Source: Vicingaceae bacterium (GTDB lineage: Bacteria > Bacteroidota > Bacteroidia > Flavobacteriales_E > Vicingaceae). Taken from it: DNA of 64,000 nt. Both the position numbers and the translations under genes were made by a program. Positions within the stretch are counted from its first letter, which is position 1. Every line of letters begins with the position of its first letter. The DNA is taken from the NCBI GenBank assembly GCA_018402765.1, contig JAGYIE010000001.1:186001-250000 (forward strand), read 5' to 3'. Shown piece after piece: positions 50,408 to 59,038 of the stretch. The notes below the pieces were generated by a model. It saw only the letters and a program-made list of their open reading frames with translations. It did not search any database and was not told where the DNA came from.

Positions 50408-53092
50408 ATGAAAAAAGTAATTAAAGTAGTTATAGTATTGACTGTGCTAATCGTAGCCGCTATAATAAGTTTGCCTATTATCTATAAAGATGATATTGTA
50501 AAAATGGCTAAAGATGCTGCAAATGAAAACCTTAATGCTAAAGTTGATTTCGGTGATTTTGATTTAAGCTTAATTAAAAGTTTCCCTAACTTTTATTTTT
50601 CAATTCAAGACGTTAAAGTTTCCGGAATAGAAAAATTTGAAGGCATTGAATTGGCTAATATAGGAGAGCTTGCTTTAACAGTAGATGTAATGTCTATAAT
50701 AAACGGTGAGGAAATAGCGATTAAAAAGATAAAAATTGATGAGGCTAACTTAACCGCTAAGGTTTTAGCCGATGGAAGCGCTAATTGGGATATCATTAAA
50801 ATAGATTCTTCTGCTAATCATGAAGAAATAGTGGATACTAATTCTACAGACGATGGAGAATTTAAACTGGCTTTAAAAGAATTGTTGATTACAAAATCTA
50901 ATATTATTTACGATGATGCTACTTTTCCTATGGTTGCTAGTTTTTTAGGGATTAATTGGACATTATCGGGAGATTTGACTGCATCTACCACTACTATAAC
51001 TTTATCCGGATTAATTGATCAAATGACAATTGATTACGATGGTGTTAAGTACATAAAAGAAGCCACTCTTAAAACAGACTTAGCCATCGCTGCTGATTTA
51101 GAAAATGATAAATACTCAATCGATAAAGGATTAATAGCTTTAAATGCTTTAGAACTCAAAGCAGAGGGTTGGTTATCCTTACTTGAAGACGATAGTCAAG
51201 AAATGGATTTAAATTTTGCGCTAACGCAAACAGACATCCGAACGATCATATCATTAATCCCTGCTGAATTTGCTAAAGATATGGAGGGTATGAAAACCTC
51301 AGGTGAAGTAGGTTTAACAGCTTTTGTTAAAGGAAACTATTTAGGAGAATCTTATCCATCTTACGGATTAGATTTACAAATGAAGAATGGTCAATTTTCA
51401 TATACTGATCTTCCTAAATCCATTAATGATATTCAGTTAAATACTAAGATTACAAGTCCTGGAGGGGATTTAGATAATACAGTAATTGATGTAAAGCAAT
51501 TGCATTTTAAAATGGCAGAAAACCCTTTTGACTTGATGGCAAACATTAAAAACCCAATGACTGATCCATTTATAGTAGCAACTGCAAAAGGTAAAATTAT
51601 ACTTAATAATATCAAAGACATGATACCTCTTGAGGATGGTGAGAAAATGGCCGGTATTATTGATATGGATATTCGATTAAATGGAAGGTCTTCAACACTA
51701 GAAAAGGAGGATTACGAGAATTTTGACGCGCAAGGTTATGTTGATGTAACTGATTTTGTATACAATACTACAGCTACTGAATATCCTATTCAGATTAACT
51801 CAGGTAAATTAACGTTTAATCCTAAGTCGGCTGAACTTACAAATTTAAAAATGAAATTGGGAGTGTCTGATATTGCTATGGATGGTCAATTAAATAACTT
51901 CGTTGGCTATGCCTTGGCTGATAATCAAACCTTAAGAGGAACGTTAAATGTACAATCTAATAAGCTAGATATTAATGAACTAATGGGCTCCGAAGAAACT
52001 GACGCTAATTCAGAAGCAGAAGTTGTAGTAGATACCACAGAAATGGAAGTTGTTCAAGTTCCTAAATTTATTGATTTTGTTATGAATATGTCTGTAAATG
52101 AGATGTATTATGACAATATTGATATGAAAAATTTAAAAGGTAGTATGGCCGTTAAGGAACAAGTACTTTCGTTTGATAATGTATTTATTCACCTTCTTGA
52201 TGGAGCAGTCACTATGGATGGTTTTTACGAAACTACTGATTCATTAAAGCCAACATATGCTATGGATTTTGGAATGGATAAACTTGATTTGAATAAAACT
52301 GCAGTTATGTTTACTACAGTTGACAAGTTGATGCCAATCGCAAAGAAAACTGTAGGTAAATTTTCTTGTCAATTGGCCATTAAAGGCGATATGGATTCTA
52401 AAATGGAACCAATTCTAGAGTCGATTAATGGAAAAGGTAAACTTTCAACAGATGATATAGAAATTGAAAATGTTAAAGCGTTAGGTAAAGTTGCTGATGC
52501 TTTAAAGAATGAAAAACTACGAAAGCTAAAGCTAAAAGATGTAAATACTTCATTTACCATTATCAATGGAAAAGTTTACGTGGAGCCTTTTGATATCAAT
52601 GTGGATAAAAGTAAAGTAACTATTTCAGGAACAAATTCACTAGATCAAACTATCGATTATACATTAGCTTTTCAAATACCAAGAGAAGAACTAGGAGGAG
52701 AAGCAAATAAAGCAATAGATGGATTGCTAGCACAAGCTAATAAAAATGGATTAGGTGTGCGTATGGGTGATATGATTAATGTAGATGTAAAAGTTGTTGG
52801 CCCAATGGATGATCCAAAGATTACTACGGATTTTAAGAAAGCTGCAGGAAATGCAGTTAACGAGGCTAAACAGCAAATCAAAGATGAGATTAACAAAGAA
52901 ATAGATAAGCAGAAAGAAGAGTTAGAAAAGAAAGCTAAGGAAGAAGCTGAGCGATTGAAAAAGGAAGCTGAAGCCAAAGCAAAAGAAGAAGCTGATAAAT
53001 TGAAAAAGGAATTAGAAGCGAAAGGGAAAAAAGAATTAGACAAACTAAAGAAGGATGCTGAAGATAAATTAAAAGGTTTATTTAAGAAGTAA
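50408..53092 (+). CDS. AsmA-family envelope protein with charged C-terminal tail
   Basis: An 894-residue AsmA-family protein. An N-terminal membrane anchor (about 5-28) is followed by an AsmA/TamB-like groove domain and the AsmA-like C-terminal region. The last ~85 residues are a Lys/Glu/Ala-rich helix (for example KEEAERLKKEAEAK), probably a coiled coil. AsmA proteins act in lipid or outer-membrane protein transport between the membranes. It lies 19 bases after the symporter. The long charged tail is unusual compared with textbook AsmA. Confidence 0.83.
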   Translation: MKKVIKVVIVLTVLIVAAIISLPIIYKDDIVKMAKDAANENLNAKVDFGDFDLSLIKSFPNFYFSIQDVKVSGIEKFEGIELANIGELALTVDVMSIINGEEIAIKKIKIDEANLTAKVLADGSANWDIIKIDSSANHEEIVDTNSTDDGEFKLALKELLITKSNIIYDDATFPMVASFLGINWTLSGDLTASTTTITLSGLIDQMTIDYDGVKYIKEATLKTDLAIAADLENDKYSIDKGLIALNALELKAEGWLSLLEDDSQEMDLNFALTQTDIRTIISLIPAEFAKDMEGMKTSGEVGLTAFVKGNYLGESYPSYGLDLQMKNGQFSYTDLPKSINDIQLNTKITSPGGDLDNTVIDVKQLHFKMAENPFDLMANIKNPMTDPFIVATAKGKIILNNIKDMIPLEDGEKMAGIIDMDIRLNGRSSTLEKEDYENFDAQGYVDVTDFVYNTTATEYPIQINSGKLTFNPKSAELTNLKMKLGVSDIAMDGQLNNFVGYALADNQTLRGTLNVQSNKLDINELMGSEETDANSEAEVVVDTTEMEVVQVPKFIDFVMNMSVNEMYYDNIDMKNLKGSMAVKEQVLSFDNVFIHLLDGAVTMDGFYETTDSLKPTYAMDFGMDKLDLNKTAVMFTTVDKLMPIAKKTVGKFSCQLAIKGDMDSKMEPILESINGKGKLSTDDIEIENVKALGKVADALKNEKLRKLKLKDVNTSFTIINGKVYVEPFDINVDKSKVTISGTNSLDQTIDYTLAFQIPREELGGEANKAIDGLLAQANKNGLGVRMGDMINVDVKVVGPMDDPKITTDFKKAAGNAVNEAKQQIKDEINKEIDKQKEELEKKAKEEAERLKKEAEAKAKEEADKLKKELEAKGKKELDKLKKDAEDKLKGLFKK

Positions 53093-53136
53093 TAGTTGCG
53101 CCTAATAATTAATATAATACTAAGAAAATCCCTCTA

Positions 53137-55146
53137 ATGAAACGTTTTTATAAAACTGAAATAATTAAGTTATCACTGTTAATTTCTACCTTTTTATTTC
53201 AGTATTCTTTTACCGTAACTGCTCAAAATTCTAGTTGTGCTGAGCCTAATAAAAAGGCTCAAAAGCTTTTTGATAAATCTGCACAGGTTCGCTTTAAAGG
53301 AACAGAAGCATATGGCGACTTAGTAGAAGCAATAAAAATAGACCACAACTATGTGGATGCATTTTTTGTACTTGCCGATTTAAACATGCAGAAATATAAG
53401 AATGATCCTGTTCATTTTGAGGCCAATGGAAATCGAGCAATTGACTACTGGAAAAAAATCGTTGAAGCTTGCCCTTCATTTAGAAATTATGAAGTAGTGT
53501 TTTTATTAGCTGAGCATCAGTATAACAGAAAGCAATTTACAGATGCTCAACCATTGTTGGATTTATATGTAAAAAATGCTCACTCAGAAAAGAAAAATGA
53601 ACTACATACTGCACAGAATTGGTTAAATGGAATCAACGCTTATCAGGATTTAATCAAGAATCCTGTACCTTTTAAGCCCATAAAACTGAAAGGTCCTGCT
53701 ACTAGAGATGATGAGTATTTACCAATGTTATCGCCTGATAATCGGTATTTATTTTTTACGCGTAAATCAGAAATCAACGACCGCGATAATGCTTTCGGAC
53801 CAAAAGTAAGGGAATTACTTTCACAATCATCTCAAATGTCAATAGATTCCTTCAGTAGAGGTATTCCTATGCCTGAGCCTTTCAATCAGGGAGAATATCA
53901 AGGTGGAAACTGCATTTCAGTAGACAATAAAATGATGTTTGTTACCGTAGTTTCTATGGAGAATATACAAGGTAGTGGATTTGCGAATGCGGATATTTAC
54001 TTTACTGAATTGAAAGATGGAGCTTGGACTGACTTAAAAAGTATTGGTAGTAATATAAATGGTAGAACCACATGGGAAGGGCAGCCAAGTATTTCTTCAG
54101 ATAACAAGACATTATACTTTGCAAGCGCTAGAGGTGAAGACAACTTTGGAGGAATGGATCTTTATAAATCAGAACGCAAAGCTGATGGTAGTTGGTCTAA
54201 TCCTATCAACCTTGGTGATAAGATAAATACTAAAGGTAACGATAAATCTCCATTTGTGCATTCCGATTCATATACGTTATACTTTTCCTCTGATGGACAT
54301 ACCGGGGTAGGAGGTTATGATATCTATTATGCAAAAATAGGTGAAATAGGGATTTTCAAACAGCCAAAAAATATAGGATATCCAATTAATACAGAAAAAG
54401 ATGAGCACGGATTCATAGTAAGTACAGACGGAAAACACGGTTACTTTTCTTCTAATCTAGGAGGTACAGGTTTAGATATTTATTCATTTGAGTTATACAA
54501 GGAAGCTAGACCTGAAAAGGTCGTTTTTCTAAGAGGAAAGATTGAAAGTAAAGATCCAAATGCTGCTAAAGGTATGACGATTGAACTAAAAAATACATCG
54601 ACTAATGAGATAACTCAAGGAGTAGTAGACGAATCTAGTGGGGAGTATGTAGCTGTTATAAAAGCTTCAGAAAAAGAACCTGTTATGATGATGGCGAAAA
54701 AAGATGGTTATGCTTTTACATCTCAATATATAGATACTGAAAAAGATGTTGTTGGTAGACCATTAAAAGTTGCTCCATTGGAAGTAAATCCTATAGAAAC
54801 AGGACAGACTTATCGAATTAATGATATCACTTTTGAAACAGATTCCTATATCATCAGTACAAAAGTGATGACAATTTTAGATGAGTTTATCGAATTTTTA
54901 TCTGCAAATCCAACTGTGAAGGTTGCAATACAAGGGCATACGGATAGCAAAGGTGATCTAAATAGAAATTTATCATTATCTAAAGAACGGGCCAAAGCAG
55001 TAAATGATTACTTGATCTTAGAGGGAATAGATCCACTCCGATTAGAGTATTTTGGATTTGGATCGTCCAAACCTTTGGCTAGTAACGCTACTGAAGAGGG
55101 GAGATCTAAAAATAGAAGAACTGAATTTGTTATTAAATCTAAGTAA
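53137..55146 (+). CDS. OmpA-family protein with TPR and PD40 propeller (PorE-like)
   Basis: A 669-residue protein with a signal peptide (about residues 1-30). TPR-like helices occupy about 35-170, then a WD40-like PD40 beta-propeller at about 190-450 (repeats such as SSDNKTLYFASAR and HSDSYTLYFSSDG), a carboxypeptidase regulatory-like domain near 465-545 and an OmpA peptidoglycan-binding domain at about 560-669 (QGHTDSKG ... NRRTEFVI). This is the layout of PorE, a type IX secretion accessory, but many related proteins exist and the lipid anchor is absent here. A tether to peptidoglycan is likely. Confidence 0.85.
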   Translation: MKRFYKTEIIKLSLLISTFLFQYSFTVTAQNSSCAEPNKKAQKLFDKSAQVRFKGTEAYGDLVEAIKIDHNYVDAFFVLADLNMQKYKNDPVHFEANGNRAIDYWKKIVEACPSFRNYEVVFLLAEHQYNRKQFTDAQPLLDLYVKNAHSEKKNELHTAQNWLNGINAYQDLIKNPVPFKPIKLKGPATRDDEYLPMLSPDNRYLFFTRKSEINDRDNAFGPKVRELLSQSSQMSIDSFSRGIPMPEPFNQGEYQGGNCISVDNKMMFVTVVSMENIQGSGFANADIYFTELKDGAWTDLKSIGSNINGRTTWEGQPSISSDNKTLYFASARGEDNFGGMDLYKSERKADGSWSNPINLGDKINTKGNDKSPFVHSDSYTLYFSSDGHTGVGGYDIYYAKIGEIGIFKQPKNIGYPINTEKDEHGFIVSTDGKHGYFSSNLGGTGLDIYSFELYKEARPEKVVFLRGKIESKDPNAAKGMTIELKNTSTNEITQGVVDESSGEYVAVIKASEKEPVMMMAKKDGYAFTSQYIDTEKDVVGRPLKVAPLEVNPIETGQTYRINDITFETDSYIISTKVMTILDEFIEFLSANPTVKVAIQGHTDSKGDLNRNLSLSKERAKAVNDYLILEGIDPLRLEYFGFGSSKPLASNATEEGRSKNRRTEFVIKSK

Positions 55147-55155
55147 TCAAAATAC

Positions 55156-55163
55156 TATATTTG
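55156..55163 (+). promoter_or_regulatory. Putative -7 box of the DUF4920 gene
   Basis: TATATTTG, an exact match, 19 bases before the ATG at 55183. A TTTG lies 26 bases upstream inside the OmpA gene, longer than the usual 19. Confidence 0.45.
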
Positions 55164-55182
55164 CAAAAATAAATCAAACAAA

Positions 55183-55692
55183 ATGAAAAGAGTATACCTT
55201 GCAATGATTAGTGCTGCTGTTTTAATGGCATGTGCACAGCCACAAACAACTGAAGAATTTACAGAAACCGTTTCTGAAATAGTAGAAGATACTACAGCAA
55301 TCGAAACCAATATATTTGGTGAAGAAATTACAGCAGAAGGTGCTGTATCTGTTGAACAATTGTTAGTGATGATGGCTGAATCTGATTCAGTAAATGTAAA
55401 AGTTATGGCGACTGCAACTGATGTATGTGCCAAAAAAGGATGTTGGATGAAAGTGGCACTTCCTGATAGCAATGACATGAGAATTACTTTTAAGGATTAT
55501 GGATTCTTTGTTCCTAAGGATATAACAGGAAAACAAATTGTTTTTGAAGGTTATGCTAAAAGAGATATTACCTCAGTTGATGACCTTAGACACTTCGCTG
55601 AAGATGCAGGTAAGACTCCAGAAGAAATAGCAGAGATTACTGAAGCTGAAGAAGCTATAGTTTTTGAAGCAACAGGTGTTATGATTAATTAA
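55183..55692 (+). CDS. DUF4920 lipoprotein
   Basis: A 169-residue lipoprotein with lipobox LMAC (C17). The mature part has the DUF4920 motif VCAKKGCWMKVALPD and YGFFVPKDITGK, in a fold found often in Bacteroidota periplasmic proteins of unknown role. Two cysteines in CAKKGC may bind metal or form a disulfide. It has its own promoter and a terminator. Confidence 0.88.
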   Translation: MKRVYLAMISAAVLMACAQPQTTEEFTETVSEIVEDTTAIETNIFGEEITAEGAVSVEQLLVMMAESDSVNVKVMATATDVCAKKGCWMKVALPDSNDMRITFKDYGFFVPKDITGKQIVFEGYAKRDITSVDDLRHFAEDAGKTPEEIAEITEAEEAIVFEATGVMIN

Positions 55693-55710
55693 ACACACTT
55701 AATAGGTATA

Positions 55711-55746
55711 AAAAAACCGATTGAATTATTTCAATCGGTTTTTTTG
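55711..55746. terminator. Bidirectional terminator between DUF4920 and THX genes
   Basis: Arms AACCGATTGAA and TTCAATCGGTT pair around TTAT, with A runs before and T runs after, so both strands read a stem plus poly-T. It separates the two convergent genes. Confidence 0.9.
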
Positions 55747-55750
55747 TAAT

Positions 55751-56011
55751 TTATTTTTCTTTATCCTCAGAAGCCTTTTTTGTTGTAGATTTCTTCGCTG
55801 TTGTCTTCTTTTGAGCTGCCGTCTTTGTAGTTGCAGCTTTCTTTTTAGGAGCAACTTTTTTAACCGAAGTTACCTTTTCACTATCTGCACTTACTTTAGC
55901 TTTTTTCGGTTTACTAGAAATTTCTATGGATTTCTTTTTCTTCTTTCGGCTTACTCCTGCAGATCCATTTGAAATTTTTCCTTTTCTTGTTTTGATATCT
56001 CCCTTTCCCAT
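55751..56011 (-). CDS. Ribosomal protein THX with long basic tail
   Basis: An 86-residue very basic protein. The first 25 residues (MGKGDIKTRKGKISNGSAG) match 30S ribosomal protein THX, a small basic peptide of the ribosome. The other 60 residues are a Lys/Ala/Ser/Thr tail (AAQKKTTAKKST and similar) resembling histone H1-like tails, which other Bacteroidota THX genes also show to varying degrees. The tail may bind rRNA. Tail composition is very biased and was probably built by slippage. It shares a terminator with DUF4920. Confidence 0.8.
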   Translation of the reverse strand: MGKGDIKTRKGKISNGSAGVSRKKKKKSIEISSKPKKAKVSADSEKVTSVKKVAPKKKAATTKTAAQKKTTAKKSTTKKASEDKEK

Positions 56012-56223
56012 AAAAATACGTTTAAATTATTAATGCCTTTTGATCAAGAATTTGTTTGTCACCTCTTGCGGTTACACTGAATGCACAAATCTTAACTACT
56101 CAAGTAGAAATGCAAAAAAGAATGACCAAAACTTCAACTCAATATTAAGGCATTGAATTGATATTAATTACTTGAGAAACAAATATAAAAAAAAACATTA
56201 GTTTATAAAACATAAAAAAGTAC

Positions 56224-56258
56224 AATAAAAAAGCCCTTTAGCAATTTACTAAAGGGCT
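56224..56258 (-). terminator. Rho-independent terminator of the HU gene
   Basis: AGCCCTTTAG and CTAAAGGGCT pair exactly around a 7-base loop; on the minus strand a T run follows. It lies 21 bases after the HU stop. Confidence 0.9.
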
Positions 56259-56279
56259 CCTAATAAAAGAGGATATCTC

Positions 56280-56552
56280 TTATTGTACGTTTGAAGTCAA
56301 TTCACTTCCCGCTTTGAATTTAACAACATTTTTTGCAGCGATGTTAATTTCTTTTCCAGTTTGTGGGTTTCTTCCTTTTCTTGCAGCTCTCTCAGAAACT
56401 GAAAAAGTACCAAATCCTACTAAAGCAATCTTATCACTTTTTTTCAAAGCGCTTCCAGTTACATTAATAAATGCATCTAAAGCTCTTTTTGCATCTGCCT
56501 TTGATAAATTTGACTCTTCGGACATTGCTTCGATTAATTCTGATTTGTTCAT
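56280..56552 (-). CDS. hup: HU-family DNA-binding protein
   Basis: A 90-residue nucleoid protein of the HU/IHF family. It begins MNKSELIEAMSE, with VGFGTFSVSERAARKGRNPQTG as the DNA-binding arm region and standard length. It bends and compacts DNA as a dimer. Monocistronic with a good promoter and terminator. HU versus IHF cannot be separated by sequence alone, but HU is the usual call. Confidence 0.95.
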   Translation of the reverse strand: MNKSELIEAMSEESNLSKADAKRALDAFINVTGSALKKSDKIALVGFGTFSVSERAARKGRNPQTGKEINIAAKNVVKFKAGSELTSNVQ

Positions 56553-56599
56553 TTTAGTTTGTTTTAAGTTATTAATAGTTTTATTGCTTTGAACAGTTA

Positions 56600-56630
56600 C
56601 AAATATAGAGGAATTCTCAAGCGGAGCAAG
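56600..56630 (-). promoter_or_regulatory. Promoter of the HU gene
   Basis: On the minus strand, CTTG (-33) and TATATTTG (-7) are separated by exactly 19 bases, the Bacteroidota consensus spacing. It is the best promoter match in the window. The leader to the ATG at 56552 is about 40 bases. Confidence 0.7.
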
Positions 56631-56782
56631 CTTTTCAGCGAAAAATGAGTTTTTTTGTTAATAAAAATGGTTGATTGTTAATAATTGTTAGTCATATACT
56701 TGTGATTTTACTTTTAAATCTGCGCAAAGTGTCAAAGTTTTCAATTTTTACCAAACATATTTAGATGTTCTGATAATTCTGC

Positions 56783-56813
56783 TTTAATAACCACATTTGT
56801 ATGTGTATTTTTG
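56783..56813 (+). promoter_or_regulatory. Promoter of the M1 peptidase gene
   Basis: TTTA (-33) and TATTTTTG (-7) with 19 bases between them; the box ends 12 bases before the ATG at 56826. Confidence 0.55.
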
Positions 56814-56825
56814 AAGTTCTAAGAG

Positions 56826-58658
56826 ATGAAATATATGAAGAAGTTTTTTTTAGTTGCGGTTTTATTGGTAACAACTCAATTAATTGCACAGAGAGGATAT
56901 TGGCAACAAGAAATAGCGTATAAAATGTCTGTAGATATAGATGATGAAGGTCATCAATATAAAGGCACACAAACGGTAGTTTATACGAATAATTCACCTG
57001 ACACCTTAACTCACGTTTTTTACCATTTATACTTTAATGCTTTTCAGAAAGGAAGTATGATGGACGTTCGTTCTAGGACTATTGCTGATCCTGATCGGAG
57101 AGTAGGTGACCGTATTTCAAAATTATCTGAAGAAGAGGAAGGTTATTTACATGTAACATCATTAACTCAAAATTCCAAAAAGTTATCCTTTAAAGAGGAA
57201 GGAACTGTTCTTGAGGTAGCTTTAACAAAACCAGTTTTACCAGGAGAGCAAGCTACTTTCGATTTAGATTTTGAAGGACAAGTTCCACTTCAAATTCGTA
57301 GATCAGGTAGAGATAATAAAGAAGGAATTGCTTATTCAATGACTCAATGGTACCCAAAAATGGCCGAATATGATTATGAAGGATGGCACGCAAATCCTTA
57401 TATTGGTAGAGAATTTCATGGTGTGTGGGGAACTTTTGATATTACCATATTAATTGATTCTGCATATACATTAGCCGGCACAGGATACTTGCAAAATAAA
57501 GAAGAGGTTGGTAAAGGTTACAGTGCTTTAAAAGGCACAAATCAATCTAAAAAATTAGCTTGGCATTTTATATCTCCTAAGGTTCATGATTTTGCATGGG
57601 CAGCTGATAAAAACTATACCCATAAAACATATCAAGTACAGAATGGTCCTTTATTGCGTTTTCTATACGTTCAGGATGAAAAAACTCAATTGTGGGATAG
57701 TTTACCTCATTATGCAGGTTTAGTTTTTCAAAAAATGAATGAAAAGTTCGGTAAGTATCCTTATGATGAATATGCTGTAATTCAAGGTGGAGACGGTGGA
57801 ATGGAATATCCAATGGCAACTTTAATTACGGGGCATAGAAGCAAAGGCAGTTTAATTGGAGTTACCGCACATGAAGCAATTCATAGTTGGTATCAGCATT
57901 TATTAGCGACTAATGAATCGTTATATTCTTGGATGGATGAAGGGTTTACTTCATATGCAGAGGATGTTATTTTAGCTGAAATACTCCCAAATTTTACCCC
58001 TTTTTCAGGAAGTTACCGTTCGTATTTCGCTTTGGTAGAATCAGGTCTTCAAATGCCATTATCAACACATGCTGATTGGTATAAAACCAATAGAGCTTAT
58101 GGTGTGGCATCGTATTCTATGGGGTGTATTTTCTTGCATCAATTGAGTTATATTATTGGTCAAGAAAATTTGAATATTACCATGAAGCGTTATTTCAATG
58201 AATGGAAATTTAAGCATCCAACTCCGAATGATTTTAAGAGGATTGCCGAAAAAGTATCAGGAATGGAATTAGATTGGTATTTCGAGCAATGGGTAAATTC
58301 AACGAACACAATTGATTATGCAATTTCAGCTTCCTACGCTGGTACAAAGGAAACAAATGTTACCTTAGATAGAATTGGAGAATTTCCTATGCCTCTTGAC
58401 ATATCAGTTACACTGAATAACGGTACTCTGACAAAGTACTATATTCCTTTAAGTATTATGAGAGGCGAAAAGAATGAGGACAGTGCTACTATCTTAAAAG
58501 ATTGGCCTTGGACGTATCCATCTTATTCATTTACAGTTCCATTTAGTCAAGCTGAAATTAAAACTATTGAAATTGATCCAACCAGAAGAATGGCTGACAT
58601 CAATCAATTAAATAATAGTTTTCCGACCATAAAGGAACCCAATTTTAAAGGAAATTAA
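56826..58658 (+). CDS. M1-family metallopeptidase, secreted
   Basis: A 610-residue gluzincin of the M1 family with a signal peptide (about residues 1-21; M1 or M4 could start). Zinc ligands H349 and H353 in HEAIH with E372 in DEGF give HExxH-x18-E. The GGMEYP loop at 324-329 takes the place of GAMEN. It trims N-terminal residues from peptides, probably in the periplasm or at the surface. It has no obvious type IX sorting domain. The His-rich small gene follows 18 bases later. Confidence 0.93.
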   Translation: MKYMKKFFLVAVLLVTTQLIAQRGYWQQEIAYKMSVDIDDEGHQYKGTQTVVYTNNSPDTLTHVFYHLYFNAFQKGSMMDVRSRTIADPDRRVGDRISKLSEEEEGYLHVTSLTQNSKKLSFKEEGTVLEVALTKPVLPGEQATFDLDFEGQVPLQIRRSGRDNKEGIAYSMTQWYPKMAEYDYEGWHANPYIGREFHGVWGTFDITILIDSAYTLAGTGYLQNKEEVGKGYSALKGTNQSKKLAWHFISPKVHDFAWAADKNYTHKTYQVQNGPLLRFLYVQDEKTQLWDSLPHYAGLVFQKMNEKFGKYPYDEYAVIQGGDGGMEYPMATLITGHRSKGSLIGVTAHEAIHSWYQHLLATNESLYSWMDEGFTSYAEDVILAEILPNFTPFSGSYRSYFALVESGLQMPLSTHADWYKTNRAYGVASYSMGCIFLHQLSYIIGQENLNITMKRYFNEWKFKHPTPNDFKRIAEKVSGMELDWYFEQWVNSTNTIDYAISASYAGTKETNVTLDRIGEFPMPLDISVTLNNGTLTKYYIPLSIMRGEKNEDSATILKDWPWTYPSYSFTVPFSQAEIKTIEIDPTRRMADINQLNNSFPTIKEPNFKGN

Positions 58659-58676
58659 TGGTAGTTTTGTGAACAC

Positions 58677-59000
58677 GTGAAAAAGGTCAAAAGATATCTG
58701 TCAATTTTATTGGTGATGATGATTGCCGTGGTGGTAACGCCATGGAATCTTTTACATCATCACGAGAGTCATGTACATGATGCCCATTTTTTTGATGATT
58801 CAAATGGATTACTTTCCGATCACGTTTTTGATGAATGTGATTTTTGTGAGTTTGTTATGCCGCATTACTACAATTGTACTAATGAAGCTAACCTTTTAGC
58901 AGTTTGTATTGAATTTCCTTTATTACAAGTTAATGAGCGAAAAGCTATTTCTACTTTCACCACTATTTATCTTCTCAGGGGCCCACCCATTTTGGTTTAA
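58677..59000 (+). CDS. Small His-rich exported protein, GTG start
   Basis: A 107-residue protein from GTG 58677 with a hydrophobic N-terminus (about 7-25), then a HHHESHVHDAHFF cluster, a CDFCEF pair and an ending LLRGPPILV. I do not recognise a named family with certainty, though such small His-rich proteins with an RGPP end occur next to TonB receptors in Bacteroidota. The His cluster suggests zinc or copper binding, by inference. It lies 18 bases after the M1 peptidase and 38 bases before the TonB receptor. Confidence 0.65.
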   Translation: MKKVKRYLSILLVMMIAVVVTPWNLLHHHESHVHDAHFFDDSNGLLSDHVFDECDFCEFVMPHYYNCTNEANLLAVCIEFPLLQVNERKAISTFTTIYLLRGPPILV

Positions 59001-59038
59001 AATTTCGATTATTTAAAATCAAAAATCCAACTAATTAA

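Noticed and set aside
52672-53043. Ser/Phe-rich minus-strand frame inside the AsmA gene
   Set aside because: It is the complement of the Lys/Glu-rich coiled coil; the composition explains the open frame.
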